Source of the DNA: Fibrobacter sp.
GTDB lineage: Bacteria > Fibrobacterota > Fibrobacteria > Fibrobacterales > Fibrobacteraceae
Direction of reading: 5' to 3'
Assembly (NCBI GenBank): GCA_017412605.1
Contig: JAFPWY010000010.1
Location: 296,518-360,517, forward strand
Length of the DNA stretch: 64,000 nt
A model generated the notes under the pieces. The model saw only the letters and a program-made list of their open reading frames with translations. It was not told the DNA's origin and ran no database searches. Positions within the stretch are counted from its first letter, which is position 1; the number at the start of each line of letters is the position of its first letter. Positions 17,548 to 25,956 of this stretch are shown one piece after another. A program made the translations under genes and the position numbers.

Positions 17548-19590
17548 TTATTTGTTCATCATCTTGCCGTTGAGCGTGACAATCCAGTGCTTGTCCCTTG
17601 CCTTGGACGGAATCCTCAGGGTCGTGACGCCGGCCTTGATTTGGGTCTTGTACAGGACAGCGCCGTTCAGGTCGATAAGGGCAAGCGTACCCGAAATAGT
17701 TGTATGAATTTCAAGGTGATTGTCATTCACTGCAAAGAAGTTCATCGGGGAGAGCCTGCTGAAATCATCCAAACCCGTAGATGAATGGGTGCCCGGTACA
17801 TGATGATTCCCACTGGAGTCTCTTTGTGACGTATGGCCCGGAGTTGTCTGGCTCGGAGTTGTATAACCCGGAGTCGTTTGACCTGGGGTCGTCTGGCTCG
17901 GAGTCGTCTGACCCGGAGTTGTTTGACCTGGGGTCGTCTGGCTCGGTTTCGTTTCGGAAGAGGATTGATCATTCTGCCAATCCGGTTCATGAATGTCGGC
18001 AACCAGAGGTTCCATCACGGTCGGATTTGCGGGTTGCGTAAAGCCGAGCTGCTGGTCCATCCAGGCCATTCTTTCTTTCATCTTCTTGCGGACATGTTCA
18101 AACTCGCCTTCCCAGGTATCTGCGTTGTAGCCGCCCATGGGCATGCCCATGCCGCCGCCCATGCCCATGCCGCCGCCCATGCCGCCCCACATGCCGCCCA
18201 TGCCGCCCATGCCGCCGCCTTGCTGGCCGCCGCCCTGGTTGCAGTATTTCATCGGTTCCGGGTCGGAATCATAGGTGCCACTGGCTTTACCCAAGTTCGG
18301 CCAGCGCTTGAAGTTCCTGTCTGCGCCGTTCTTCAGGTAAGTCTTCATGGAATCCAGGTACTTGTCCATGGTCTTGTCGTGCCAAACACCGCTACGGAGT
18401 TCAGCCCAGCGTTTTTTCAGTTCACTCTGATACTTTGAGTCGTTTTTCCACAATTGGTACAGCCAGTTAGGGCCGGAGAAGCCCATGCCCATCATGCCGC
18501 CGCCACCGCCGAACTTGCTGCTGTTTTCGATTTGCCAGCCGCTGGTGCCTGAACTTCCAAAGCCGCCGCCCATGCCCATGCCGCCCCACATGCCTCCGCC
18601 TTGTTGGCCACCGCCGTTTTCGGGTTGGGTACCGTTACTCATGGCGAGGTTGAAGTCCCACGGAGGTCCGAGAGTCACTTTGCCGCCCTTGCTATCCTTG
18701 GGCTTGAACAGGAAGAAGCTGCACCAGTAGGAGTCTGCGTTGTTGGTCAGTTCCTGATGCAAAACGTAGTCGATGGCGGATCCGAGGTCTACGTAATTTT
18801 CGTATCCGGCTCCGTTCTTGCCGTTCTTGAAGAGGCCTTCGAGGTCGTTTAGGTACTTCTTCAGGTATTCTTCCTGCTGTTTTTGAATGTTGGCTTTCTT
18901 GGGGTAGTGCAGAATGACGTTCAAACCATCGGAAGTCTTGAAACCTTCTTGTTCGATACCGCCCTTGTTGTTGTTGCCTGCGCCACCGGTATTGGTTCCG
19001 GTCTTATCGAATGCCCAGACGTAGCCACCCGTAAGGCTGTCCCCGGCAATGTCGGTTTCTTTAAGCTTGCTTACGTTCACACGGTATTTGCCGCGTTTGA
19101 TTTTTTCGATAAGCACGTACACGCCGCGATACACGCCGTTGATGTAGAGGTCAAAATGCTTGGTACGGGGGCTATAACGGCCCGCCTGCCTAAAGAACCA
19201 GTGGGCGAGCGAGTTTCTAATCATGCTCTTGTCCACATAGGGCCCGTGGAAAATCCAGTCGTCGGAAGGCGGGAGCCCGAGCATGCTCACGTCGATGGCT
19301 TCTCCCTTGTTGTCTCGGACTTCGATGGTGTAACCGGGCTTGGGGAATGTGGCGGAGGACTGTCCTCTCACCTTGATGCCGATATCGTAGAGAGTGCCCT
19401 TGGCACTATCGGCTACACTGTTTGTTTTTCCGTCCAATACCCTCATTGTGGCAGGAATTTTATCGGTGACATTCATGTCCAGGCATTTTTGCTTGGTGTC
19501 AACGAAGATAATAGGGAGGTCATAGGTCTGAGAAAACCCTAACCCCGCGACTAAGGCGACTGGCGCCACAACTCTAACCAACATATTCAT
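17548..19590 (-). CDS. CotH-like kinase protein 4 of 4, exported, with Gly/Met and QTTP repeats
   Basis: The 680-residue first gene of the array in transcription order. Its signal peptide (MNMLVRVVAPVALVAGLGFSQ) differs from those of the other copies. CotH blocks: IGIKVRGQSSATFPKPGYTIE, GPYVDKSMIRNSLAHWFFRQ, LYINGVYRGVYVLIEKIKR and LGPPWDFNLAM. Large Gly/Met/Gln-rich insertions sit near residues 340-395 and 465-505 (GGQQGGGMGGMGGMWGG and more). Before the C-terminal domain there is a five-residue tandem repeat xQTTP/xYTTP. ATG at 19590 follows GGAGG at good spacing, and the leader is unlike those of copies 1-3. Kinase activity is inferred from the family; the protein is probably surface-exposed. 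Confidence 0.94.
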   Translation of the reverse strand: MNMLVRVVAPVALVAGLGFSQTYDLPIIFVDTKQKCLDMNVTDKIPATMRVLDGKTNSVADSAKGTLYDIGIKVRGQSSATFPKPGYTIEVRDNKGEAIDVSMLGLPPSDDWIFHGPYVDKSMIRNSLAHWFFRQAGRYSPRTKHFDLYINGVYRGVYVLIEKIKRGKYRVNVSKLKETDIAGDSLTGGYVWAFDKTGTNTGGAGNNNKGGIEQEGFKTSDGLNVILHYPKKANIQKQQEEYLKKYLNDLEGLFKNGKNGAGYENYVDLGSAIDYVLHQELTNNADSYWCSFFLFKPKDSKGGKVTLGPPWDFNLAMSNGTQPENGGGQQGGGMWGGMGMGGGFGSSGTSGWQIENSSKFGGGGGMMGMGFSGPNWLYQLWKNDSKYQSELKKRWAELRSGVWHDKTMDKYLDSMKTYLKNGADRNFKRWPNLGKASGTYDSDPEPMKYCNQGGGQQGGGMGGMGGMWGGMGGGMGMGGGMGMPMGGYNADTWEGEFEHVRKKMKERMAWMDQQLGFTQPANPTVMEPLVADIHEPDWQNDQSSSETKPSQTTPGQTTPGQTTPSQTTPGQTTPGYTTPSQTTPGHTSQRDSSGNHHVPGTHSSTGLDDFSRLSPMNFFAVNDNHLEIHTTISGTLALIDLNGAVLYKTQIKAGVTTLRIPSKARDKHWIVTLNGKMMNK
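17838..17945 (-). repeat. 15-bp tandem repeat encoding QTTP units in cotH copy 4
   Basis: About seven units that read on the plus strand as variants of GGAGTCGTCTGACCC encode the pentapeptide PxQTT. Third-position variation between units shows the array is not brand new. Length may vary between strains. Confidence 0.85.
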
Positions 19591-19783
19591 ATGTTGCCTC
19601 CAACATTTTACATAAATTTATATGTTCTGTCGGAAAACGCTTTGTTAATTCAAGTTTACGTGTTGTAAAATGTTGTTGTATTTTTCATGCACATGCCTTT
19701 TTTCGGCGAAAAAAAAGGTTTTTTGAAACCGAACGGTGGTCAGTGGCATCTAATTGATGTATTTTATGGTGTAGGAGGTTTCC

Positions 19784-20977
19784 ATGATTGAAAACACCCT
19801 GAAGTCGAGTTTTATTGCCCGGTGGATCCGGAAGGCGCTCCCCCTGTTTTTATTGCTTTCGGGGTTTGCCTTTGGCCAGGCCAACTATACGCCTGCCGAA
19901 CTGGACACGCTTGTATCGACAATCGCCCTTTATCCAGACCCTTTGCTAATTCATGTGCTCACCGCATCGACTTTCGGTGACCAAATTCCTGCCGCGAACG
20001 CCTTTGCCCAGTCCCACAAGAACGAGAAGGGTGAGACCCTGGCCAAGTCCATCGAAGATGCCAACCTAACCTACGATCCGAGCGTTCAAGCGCTAATCCC
20101 GTTCCCTACGGTCCTTGACATGATGGCCAAGTACCCGACCTGGACCGACCAGCTGGGTGATGCGGTTTCTGCTCAAAAAGAGGCCGTTCTCGATGCCGTG
20201 CAGCGCCTGCGTCACAAGGCCTACGATTATGGACACCTGAAGACGAACGAGCAGGTGACGGTGACTGTGGATACGACGATTATCGTCCAGCCGACCCGTA
20301 CCGAATATGTCTACGTGCCGGTGTACAATCCCCGTGTTGTCTACTACGTCCGCTCCGACGGCTATACCACCTATGTCCGCTATAGCTCCGGTGTTTGGCT
20401 TGGTACATGGTATGGCGAATGGGGATGGGGCTCCTGCTGGTTCGACTGGGGCCCGCGCGTGATTTACGTGCGCAACTACCGCTGGTATCCGCACCGTCCG
20501 ATTCCGCGCCATCCGCACCGGTACAGACCGGCTCCGCGACGTTTCAATTCCCCGCCGCATGGCGCGCCTCCGCCGCGCCATGCTCCGGCTCCGAGAATGG
20601 CTCCGGCCCACCGGGAAGGCCCTGCTCCGGCAGCCAGGCACGCAGCCCCGCCTCCGTCGGCACGTTCGTCGGCTCCTGCGCCCGCCCAGCGCGCCGTGGC
20701 GCCTGCCCCGGCAACCCGCTCGTCGGCTCCGGCTCCGGCATTGTACAGGCCCGCTGCTGACAACCAAGCGGGCTATAGGACCGCGCCTGCCCCCTCTCCT
20801 GCACCGAGAGTGGCTCCGACTTCTGCTCCGGCTCCGAGGGCAACGCCTGCACCGGCACCGAGACCGTCCCCTGCCCCTGCACCGCGCCAGTACGAACGCA
20901 ATTCCAGGGACGACCGCAGCTACGACAGCGGCCGTAGCGGAAGCCGCTCAAGCAGCCCCTTCAAGTCTCGCCGATAG
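19784..20977 (+). CDS. DUF3300 domain protein with Pro/Ala/Arg-rich tail
   Basis: A 397-residue exported protein. A signal peptide ends near FAFGQA (residue 34). Residues 35-210 match the DUF3300 family: YTPAELDTLVSTIALYPDPLL, SDGYTTYVRYSSG and the block EYVYVPVYNPRVVYY. After a Trp/Gly-rich section (GTWYGEWGWGSCWFDWG) comes an Arg/His/Pro segment and a 150-residue tail made of AP repeats with regular R or S. ATG at 19784 follows GGAGG. The gene is divergent from cotH copy 4 and converges with the next gene. The family occurs in the periplasm of many Gram-negatives, with no known activity. The tail resembles cell-wall-spanning tethers. Confidence 0.9.
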   Translation: MIENTLKSSFIARWIRKALPLFLLLSGFAFGQANYTPAELDTLVSTIALYPDPLLIHVLTASTFGDQIPAANAFAQSHKNEKGETLAKSIEDANLTYDPSVQALIPFPTVLDMMAKYPTWTDQLGDAVSAQKEAVLDAVQRLRHKAYDYGHLKTNEQVTVTVDTTIIVQPTRTEYVYVPVYNPRVVYYVRSDGYTTYVRYSSGVWLGTWYGEWGWGSCWFDWGPRVIYVRNYRWYPHRPIPRHPHRYRPAPRRFNSPPHGAPPPRHAPAPRMAPAHREGPAPAARHAAPPPSARSSAPAPAQRAVAPAPATRSSAPAPALYRPAADNQAGYRTAPAPSPAPRVAPTSAPAPRATPAPAPRPSPAPAPRQYERNSRDDRSYDSGRSGSRSSSPFKSRR

Positions 20978-21004
20978 ACAATTTCGGTGGTCGAACAGTA
21001 ATCC

Positions 21005-21025
21005 AAGGCCCGTCTAGGGCCTTTT
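21005..21025. terminator. Terminator between convergent genes
   Basis: AAGGCCC (21005-21011), loop GTCTA, GGGCCTT (21017-21023), then TT. It lies in the 50 bases between the DUF3300 gene and the convergent gene at 21028. Confidence 0.75.
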
Positions 21026-21027
21026 GC

Positions 21028-21693
21028 TTATGCTACGATGTTGTTGGCCAGCGCCTCCAGCGCATTCAGGTATTCTTCCTGGCGCGCGGGATTGTTCTCG
21101 GATATGGCCGCACCGTTCGGGATGGTTTGCAGGTACATGTATACCTGGTCGGAATTGATGGGGTAGTTGCCGGTCTGTAGGAAGTATATTCCGTACAGGA
21201 TGGGCAACAGTTTCTTTTCACACAGTTTCGCGGTCTTGCCGAAGTTGAATTTCGGAGCCATCATCTGGTGGCGCATCTGGATCAGGAACCCGCGCAGTTC
21301 CGCCTCGCATTCCTTTTGCAACTCGTTACGGGGAACTGCCCCCTGCGCTATCGGTACGGCCCCGGCGATGACCTCGTTCCTGTAGGCAATGTGCAAAAAT
21401 TCCAGCGGGAACTGGTGCCATAGTGCGATAATTTCGTCTGCGGTGAAGGTGTACCCGAACGAGATGTTACGGCGGCTGGCGCGCTCGGCCAGGTCTTGCA
21501 GCGGCTTAAGGCTTTGCGCCGAATTGGAACGCAGGATAAAGCTGATGTTCCATGGGCTTTGTAACGGGGAGAACCTTTCCATGAGGCAGTCCCCGTGCAG
21601 GAATGCGGAAACCAGGTTGCTGCTGAGGGCCGCCTCGAGCAGTGTGGGCCATTCCGAAGACTTGAGTTCCTGTAGGGTCAGAATCTTTTGCAT
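21028..21693 (-). CDS. Hypothetical protein, possibly nucleotidyltransferase-like
   Basis: A 221-residue cytoplasmic protein without signal peptide. I do not recognise it with certainty. The N-terminal half (LVSAFLHGDCLMERFSPLQSP, WNISFILRS) has the rhythm of a minimal nucleotidyltransferase domain, but the GS-x-DxD metal motif is not clear. The C-terminal half is helical and contains PLEFLHIAYRNEVIAG, KLCEKKLLPILYGIYFL and QEEYLNALEALA. The gene starts 11 bases after the TPM-domain gene and is probably in one operon with it. ATG at 21693 has only a weak purine-rich region (CGGTATATTATGC context). Function open. Confidence 0.7.
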   Translation of the reverse strand: MQKILTLQELKSSEWPTLLEAALSSNLVSAFLHGDCLMERFSPLQSPWNISFILRSNSAQSLKPLQDLAERASRRNISFGYTFTADEIIALWHQFPLEFLHIAYRNEVIAGAVPIAQGAVPRNELQKECEAELRGFLIQMRHQMMAPKFNFGKTAKLCEKKLLPILYGIYFLQTGNYPINSDQVYMYLQTIPNGAAISENNPARQEEYLNALEALANNIVA

Positions 21694-21704
21694 AATATAC
21701 CGCC

Positions 21705-22415
21705 TTACCGGCTCTTGAATCCGCCGTCAAAATTTTCGAAGCTGCCGAACGTCCCGTTGAAGCCGCCCCGCAAGGTTGTGGAAATTTTTTTCTTCCTGGG
21801 ATGTGCGTAGAAGAATGCAGCGACGAGTGCTGCAAATACGATTCCTATGAAAATGTAGCCTTTCCAGGGAAAGGGTTCCTCGGCGAGAATGGCGTCGGGA
21901 CGGACCGAAACGGTTTGCCCGCTTGCGGCGAGGATTTCGCGGGAGACTTCCCAGATGAAGTTCACTATGCCCCGTCCGTACTTTTCGGCGCGAAAGTCCG
22001 GCATTAGTGCTTTTTGTTCGATGGCCTTGAAATCTATGTCAGGATAAGTTGTCTTGAATCCTTCGCTTGCGATGACATGCTTGCTGCGCTCCCTCATGGA
22101 TACGTAGACGAGAATTCCCTTGGTTTCTTTGCCTTCGAGCATCCACTTGTTCGCTACTTCCTTGGCGTAGGCGTAGGTTGCGGGCGTGTGCGAGTTGTCC
22201 ATCAGCACTGTAGCAATCTTGACGTCGGTCTTGAGATACACTTCGGTAACGAGCGCCCTCAGGAATTCCATTTCCTGTGCGCTGAGCAGCCTGTCTTCGT
22301 CGTAGAGAATCCCGTCCTTTGATGGTGATGGTACATTGGCGGCCAATGTCATGGATCCCATGACAAAGCATGCTAGCAGGACTAGTGCTGCCGTCTTTTT
22401 TAGGCGCTGTACCAT
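21705..22415 (-). CDS. TPM domain membrane-anchored protein
   Basis: A 236-residue protein with a signal peptide (to about residue 25, TLAAN) and one C-terminal membrane segment (GYIFIGIVFAALVAAFFYA, near 185-203), followed by a basic Gly/Phe-rich tail. The soluble part between them is a TPM domain (PF04536-type): DEDRLLSAQEMEFLRALVTE, VKIATVLMDN, YAKEVANKWMLEGKETKGILVYVSMRER. Domain and topology match proteins such as YgcG. The TPM domain would be in the periplasm. Some TPM proteins are acid phosphatases or act in photosystem repair; here the role is open. Likely an operon with the gene at 21028. Confidence 0.87.
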   Translation of the reverse strand: MVQRLKKTAALVLLACFVMGSMTLAANVPSPSKDGILYDEDRLLSAQEMEFLRALVTEVYLKTDVKIATVLMDNSHTPATYAYAKEVANKWMLEGKETKGILVYVSMRERSKHVIASEGFKTTYPDIDFKAIEQKALMPDFRAEKYGRGIVNFIWEVSREILAASGQTVSVRPDAILAEEPFPWKGYIFIGIVFAALVAAFFYAHPRKKKISTTLRGGFNGTFGSFENFDGGFKSR

Positions 22416-22666
22416 AACGAACTCGTTGTAAAAAATAACCCGTTTTTTCCAAATTGGAATAATGACCCGATTCCCCTGTTTCTTTAAAAATCTATAACTT
22501 TTTTTGAATAAATGTGCAAAAATTAGATTTTGAGGGTGTATTTTTGTATTCTATTTTGTGATGAACTACATAATCTGACAAGAATAAAAAGTTTTTTTTG
22601 AATATGTATTGCGTTTTTGTCAATTATGCAGTATATCTTTTGATAGATTGTTGAATTTGTTTATGG

Positions 22667-23314
22667 ATGGGTAGCATGAAAGAAGTATGGTTTTGGTTGC
22701 CCGATTGGGCCGTCGATATGGCTATTTGGGAGGACGACTTGGTGAATGTCGCCCCTCAGGCTGACCATACTTTTGTCCCGTATGAATCGATGGTTTCTGC
22801 GCTGGACGATATCCGCCGTATCCCTGGAATCGAAAAAGCCACGACCGTGGTGGGCTGGGGATTAGGGGCGCTAGCTCTTATGAAGAGCCCCGCATTTTCC
22901 GAAAAATCTTGCGACTGGATATTGCTGTCGCCCTTCGCCGATTTCTGCGATGAAAGCGGGGAGTGGACGCGGCAGAACCTGCGCTTCATGGCCAAGCAGT
23001 GCCTTACGAATCCGGAGCCTTCGCTGAATACGTTTGCGGAGGTGTTCGAGAACGAGTTCGGGGATTGGCAGGACGACTGGATGGCCTCCGCCAAGAAGAT
23101 GAAAAAGGAATTGCTCTCCAAGGGCTTGAGTTACCTTGCCGAAACTAGCGTTACGGAACCGGTTGGGGAAGGTCGGAATATCCAGGTTGTCTATGGTCGC
23201 CAGGATGCCTGTGTACTACCTGCGCAGACGTTGAAACTGAAGAGCTTGTTGCCTGGCGCTTCTTTCAAGGAACGCCCGAAGGCTGGACACTGGCCCCCGT
23301 TATTGCTTCTGTAG
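22667..23314 (+). CDS. Alpha/beta-hydrolase-like protein lacking the nucleophile serine (BioH-like fold)
   Basis: A 215-residue protein. TTVVGWGLGALAL near residue 65 stands where alpha/beta hydrolases such as BioH have GWSLGG, but the serine is replaced by glycine (codon GGA at 22858). Asp in VYGRQDACVLP near 178 and His in KAGHWPPL near 208 are in the places of the acid and base. EKSCDWILLSPFADFCDESG and the helical lid region also fit the family. It is either a pseudoenzyme or uses another residue. Start: ATG at 22667 or 22676; neither has a clear ribosome-binding site. Its last 15 bases overlap the end of the convergent lnt gene. A role in pimeloyl-ACP or other acyl-ester chemistry can only be guessed. 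Confidence 0.7.
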   Translation: MGSMKEVWFWLPDWAVDMAIWEDDLVNVAPQADHTFVPYESMVSALDDIRRIPGIEKATTVVGWGLGALALMKSPAFSEKSCDWILLSPFADFCDESGEWTRQNLRFMAKQCLTNPEPSLNTFAEVFENEFGDWQDDWMASAKKMKKELLSKGLSYLAETSVTEPVGEGRNIQVVYGRQDACVLPAQTLKLKSLLPGASFKERPKAGHWPPLLLL

Positions 23315-25231
23315 TTTTTTCTTTTGCCAGATGCAGACGGTAGAGCAGATTACCAAGTAAATCAGGAAGAACCACAGCAGTGCAGTCTCGACGCTATCTC
23401 CGATGCGCTCGTAGAAGGTATGCCTCGTTTTTAACTGCATCTTGCGCTGGACTACGGCGGTCTCAAATAAATTCGTATTGTGGCTGAAATGCCCGTATTG
23501 GTCGATGAATGCGCTGATGCCGCTGTTCGCGATGCGTGCTACCGGCATGGCGGTTTCGATGGCGCGGTAGCGAACCAGGTTCAGGTGGTTGCCCGGTGCC
23601 GTACTTCTGCCGAACCATCCGTCATTCGTGATGTTCACCATCAGGCGCGAACCTTGACGTGCTGCTTCACGGACGAGATCGCCGAATATGGCGTCGTAGC
23701 AAATATAAGGCGTCCAGCGGTATAGGGGGTAGACTGGTGTTTCTGTTCCGGGGACGAAGTCTCCCTCGCCGAAGTCGACGTAGTTCAGGATGGGGAAGAT
23801 ATCATCGAAGGGAATTCTTTCGCTGAAGGGAACCAGGTGCTTCTTGATGTAGCGCTGTCCGCCGTATTCGCCGTCGGGCGAGAACATGAACGAAGCGTTG
23901 TAGATTTCGTAGCGGCGGGGGCTGTCCGGGTCCTTGACCCTCATGTGGTCCAGAGCTCCGACTAGGACGTAGGCATTCCTGTCGTTTGCGAGTTTCTGCA
24001 GGCGGCGGATAACTCTGGGTTGGCGACGGATATGGTCGGGGATGGCGGTCTCGGCCATCAAGATGATGTCGACGTCGTTGGTGGTGCTGTCGTAGGCCAT
24101 TCCGAGCGTCTTGTCGACAATGGAATCGAAGCGGGGCTTGCTCCACTTGGCGCCTTGCGCAATGCTCGGCTGGATAAGCGCGATATTCGGCGCCCTGTCG
24201 CCTTCCTCGATATGGAACGGCTGGGCATCTGCCCTTGAAAGGACGACGGTTCCGTGGATGGCGAGGGCGGCCAGCAAGAATGCAGGAACTAGGATGGGCC
24301 ATTTCTTCTTGATGCCGTCACGGCGGATGGCCTTTTCGACAATCATGTTTGAAGCGATGACCATCGTGGTGTATCCGAAGATGCCTACGATGGAAAGTGC
24401 CTGCAGGAGTTCAAGATGGTTGCCGAAGGCGTAGCCGAGGTGGCTCCACGGGAAGCTGAAGTCCCCGCGGGTGCGTGTCATCTCGAGGCCAGCATAGAAC
24501 AGCGGGAACAGCGTAAGTAGCCAGGGCTTGCCCTTGATCTTTATGGAACGGGCCAGAGTGTATACGAATGCGGCGAGGACGTTGTGCACGCTGAAGAAGG
24601 CGATGAGCAGCACGAGACCGAAGAGGATGAGCCCAGACGGAGCGGTCTCGACGTGCATGACGTTGTAGATCCAGTAGTAGTTGATGGTGTTGAACAGCAT
24701 CCCGGACCAGAACGTGGCGAACATGATGGTTCCGCGACTGCTGCGGTTGAGGACGATGAACCATGGGACGAGCAGGACGAGGGCTGCAGGCCCGAGCGGC
24801 AGGGGCGGGAAGGCGAGTCCGTAGAATCCCCAGGCGATAAGGGAAAGCGCCAGAGCTTGCCTGGACTCTTTCTCGCGGATTTTGCGGTAGTTCCAGCGGA
24901 TGAATAGTAGCATCCAGAACAGGAATGCCGGCAGGAACGTGACTGAGATTTGGACGAGCCCTGCATGGCTTTGCGTCAGGTAGTCCATGGCAAGGAAGAA
25001 AAACGCGGTGAGCGTGTAAGTATAGAACGAGAGCCTGAAGTTCTTTCGTATGGGGCGAAGTACAAAGAATGCAGCGGCTATGGCGATGGGGACGAACTGG
25101 ATGTTTTCTGTGTACAGACCCGGGGTGTCCGGCCGGTCGACAAATACGGCAACTTCTGCAATAAGGACAAGGACTGCGTAAATCCAGTAAATCTTCGGTA
25201 TGGGCTTGAGCGCTTCGATGAGTTTCTGCAT
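23300..25231 (-). CDS. lnt: Apolipoprotein N-acyltransferase
   Basis: A 643-residue inner-membrane enzyme that adds the third acyl chain to lipoproteins. The catalytic triad is seen as E394 (MAETAIPD), K463 (YIKKHLVPFSE) and C511 (PYICYDAIF). The spacing (69 and 48 residues) is close to the E. coli enzyme. NITNDGWFG and HLNLVRYRAIET follow as expected for the nitrilase domain. The membrane part is longer than usual (about 130 extra residues): four or five extra hydrophobic segments come before GFYGLAFPPLPLGPAALV. The total is therefore well above the usual 500-550. ATG at 25231 is 17 bases after rsmI. The many lipoprotein genes in the window are its presumed clients. Confidence 0.95.
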   Translation of the reverse strand: MQKLIEALKPIPKIYWIYAVLVLIAEVAVFVDRPDTPGLYTENIQFVPIAIAAAFFVLRPIRKNFRLSFYTYTLTAFFFLAMDYLTQSHAGLVQISVTFLPAFLFWMLLFIRWNYRKIREKESRQALALSLIAWGFYGLAFPPLPLGPAALVLLVPWFIVLNRSSRGTIMFATFWSGMLFNTINYYWIYNVMHVETAPSGLILFGLVLLIAFFSVHNVLAAFVYTLARSIKIKGKPWLLTLFPLFYAGLEMTRTRGDFSFPWSHLGYAFGNHLELLQALSIVGIFGYTTMVIASNMIVEKAIRRDGIKKKWPILVPAFLLAALAIHGTVVLSRADAQPFHIEEGDRAPNIALIQPSIAQGAKWSKPRFDSIVDKTLGMAYDSTTNDVDIILMAETAIPDHIRRQPRVIRRLQKLANDRNAYVLVGALDHMRVKDPDSPRRYEIYNASFMFSPDGEYGGQRYIKKHLVPFSERIPFDDIFPILNYVDFGEGDFVPGTETPVYPLYRWTPYICYDAIFGDLVREAARQGSRLMVNITNDGWFGRSTAPGNHLNLVRYRAIETAMPVARIANSGISAFIDQYGHFSHNTNLFETAVVQRKMQLKTRHTFYERIGDSVETALLWFFLIYLVICSTVCIWQKKKLQKQ

Positions 25232-25248
25232 GTTGCTTTGCTAGGGCT

Positions 25249-25935
25249 TCAGAGTCCCGATTTGTCTTGAGGGTTGAAGACCAGGACGAATTCGCCCTTG
25301 GGCGGATGCGCCTTGAAGTGGGCGGTGATCTCGGCTGGGGTCCCGATGAGGTGTTCCTCGAATTTCTTGGTCAGTTCGCGCATCAGGGCTATCTTGATGT
25401 TGCCGTAGACCTGGCCGATTTCTTCTACGAACTTGTCGATGTTGTGCGGGCTTGCGTAAAAGATTTGTGTGGCTTCTTCGTCCTTGATCTTTTCCAGGAG
25501 GTGAATGCGCTGTGCGCTCTTTTTCGGGGAGAAGTACTGAAAGGTGAAGTGGTCCGTGGGCATGCCGCTGGAAACAAGGGCCGCGACCATGGCGCAGCAG
25601 CCGGGGACGGCGCGGACATCGATTCCCTTGCGCACGCATTCGCGGACCAGGTTGAATGCCGGGTCGGCAATCCCCGGCGTGCCGGCATCGCTCACGAGAG
25701 CGATGTCGCCCTCGTTTTCCAGGTACTCCACGTACTTCGGGGTAACCTTCTCCTTGTTGAAGTCATGGTAGGGCTCCATGGGTGTGGTTATCCCGTAGGC
25801 GTCGAAGAGGATCCGGGAATGGCGCGTGTCTTCTGCAAGTACCAGGGGTACTTCTTTCAGGATGCGCACCGCTCGGTAAGTGATGTCTTCCATGTTCCCG
25901 ATTGGGGTCGCTACGATGTATAGGGTGTGCGGCAT
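25249..25935 (-). CDS. rsmI: 16S rRNA 2'-O-ribose C1402 methyltransferase
   Basis: A 228-residue SAM-dependent tetrapyrrole-methylase-fold protein. The N-terminus MPHTLYIVATPIGNMEDIT, then VLAEDTRHSRILFDAYGI, ALVSDAGTPGIADPAF and VPGCCAMVAALVSSGMPTDHF are diagnostic for RsmI, which methylates C1402 in the ribosomal P site together with RsmH. It is shorter than the E. coli enzyme (about 285) because it lacks the C-terminal extension. It sits between a lipoprotein gene (21 bases upstream) and lnt (17 bases downstream), so the three are likely co-transcribed. Confidence 0.96.
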   Translation of the reverse strand: MPHTLYIVATPIGNMEDITYRAVRILKEVPLVLAEDTRHSRILFDAYGITTPMEPYHDFNKEKVTPKYVEYLENEGDIALVSDAGTPGIADPAFNLVRECVRKGIDVRAVPGCCAMVAALVSSGMPTDHFTFQYFSPKKSAQRIHLLEKIKDEEATQIFYASPHNIDKFVEEIGQVYGNIKIALMRELTKKFEEHLIGTPAEITAHFKAHPPKGEFVLVFNPQDKSGL

Positions 25936-25956
25936 GGCAAAAAAGATAGTAAATGC

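Noticed and set aside
17838..17945. Regular 15-bp repeats considered as a CRISPR array
   Set aside because: There are no spacers, the unit is too short, and it is in frame within a coding region.
17833..19542. Several plus-strand frames opposite cotH copy 4, with regular PMPP or AHAAAH sequence
   Set aside because: They arise from the Gly/Met repeats read on the opposite strand.
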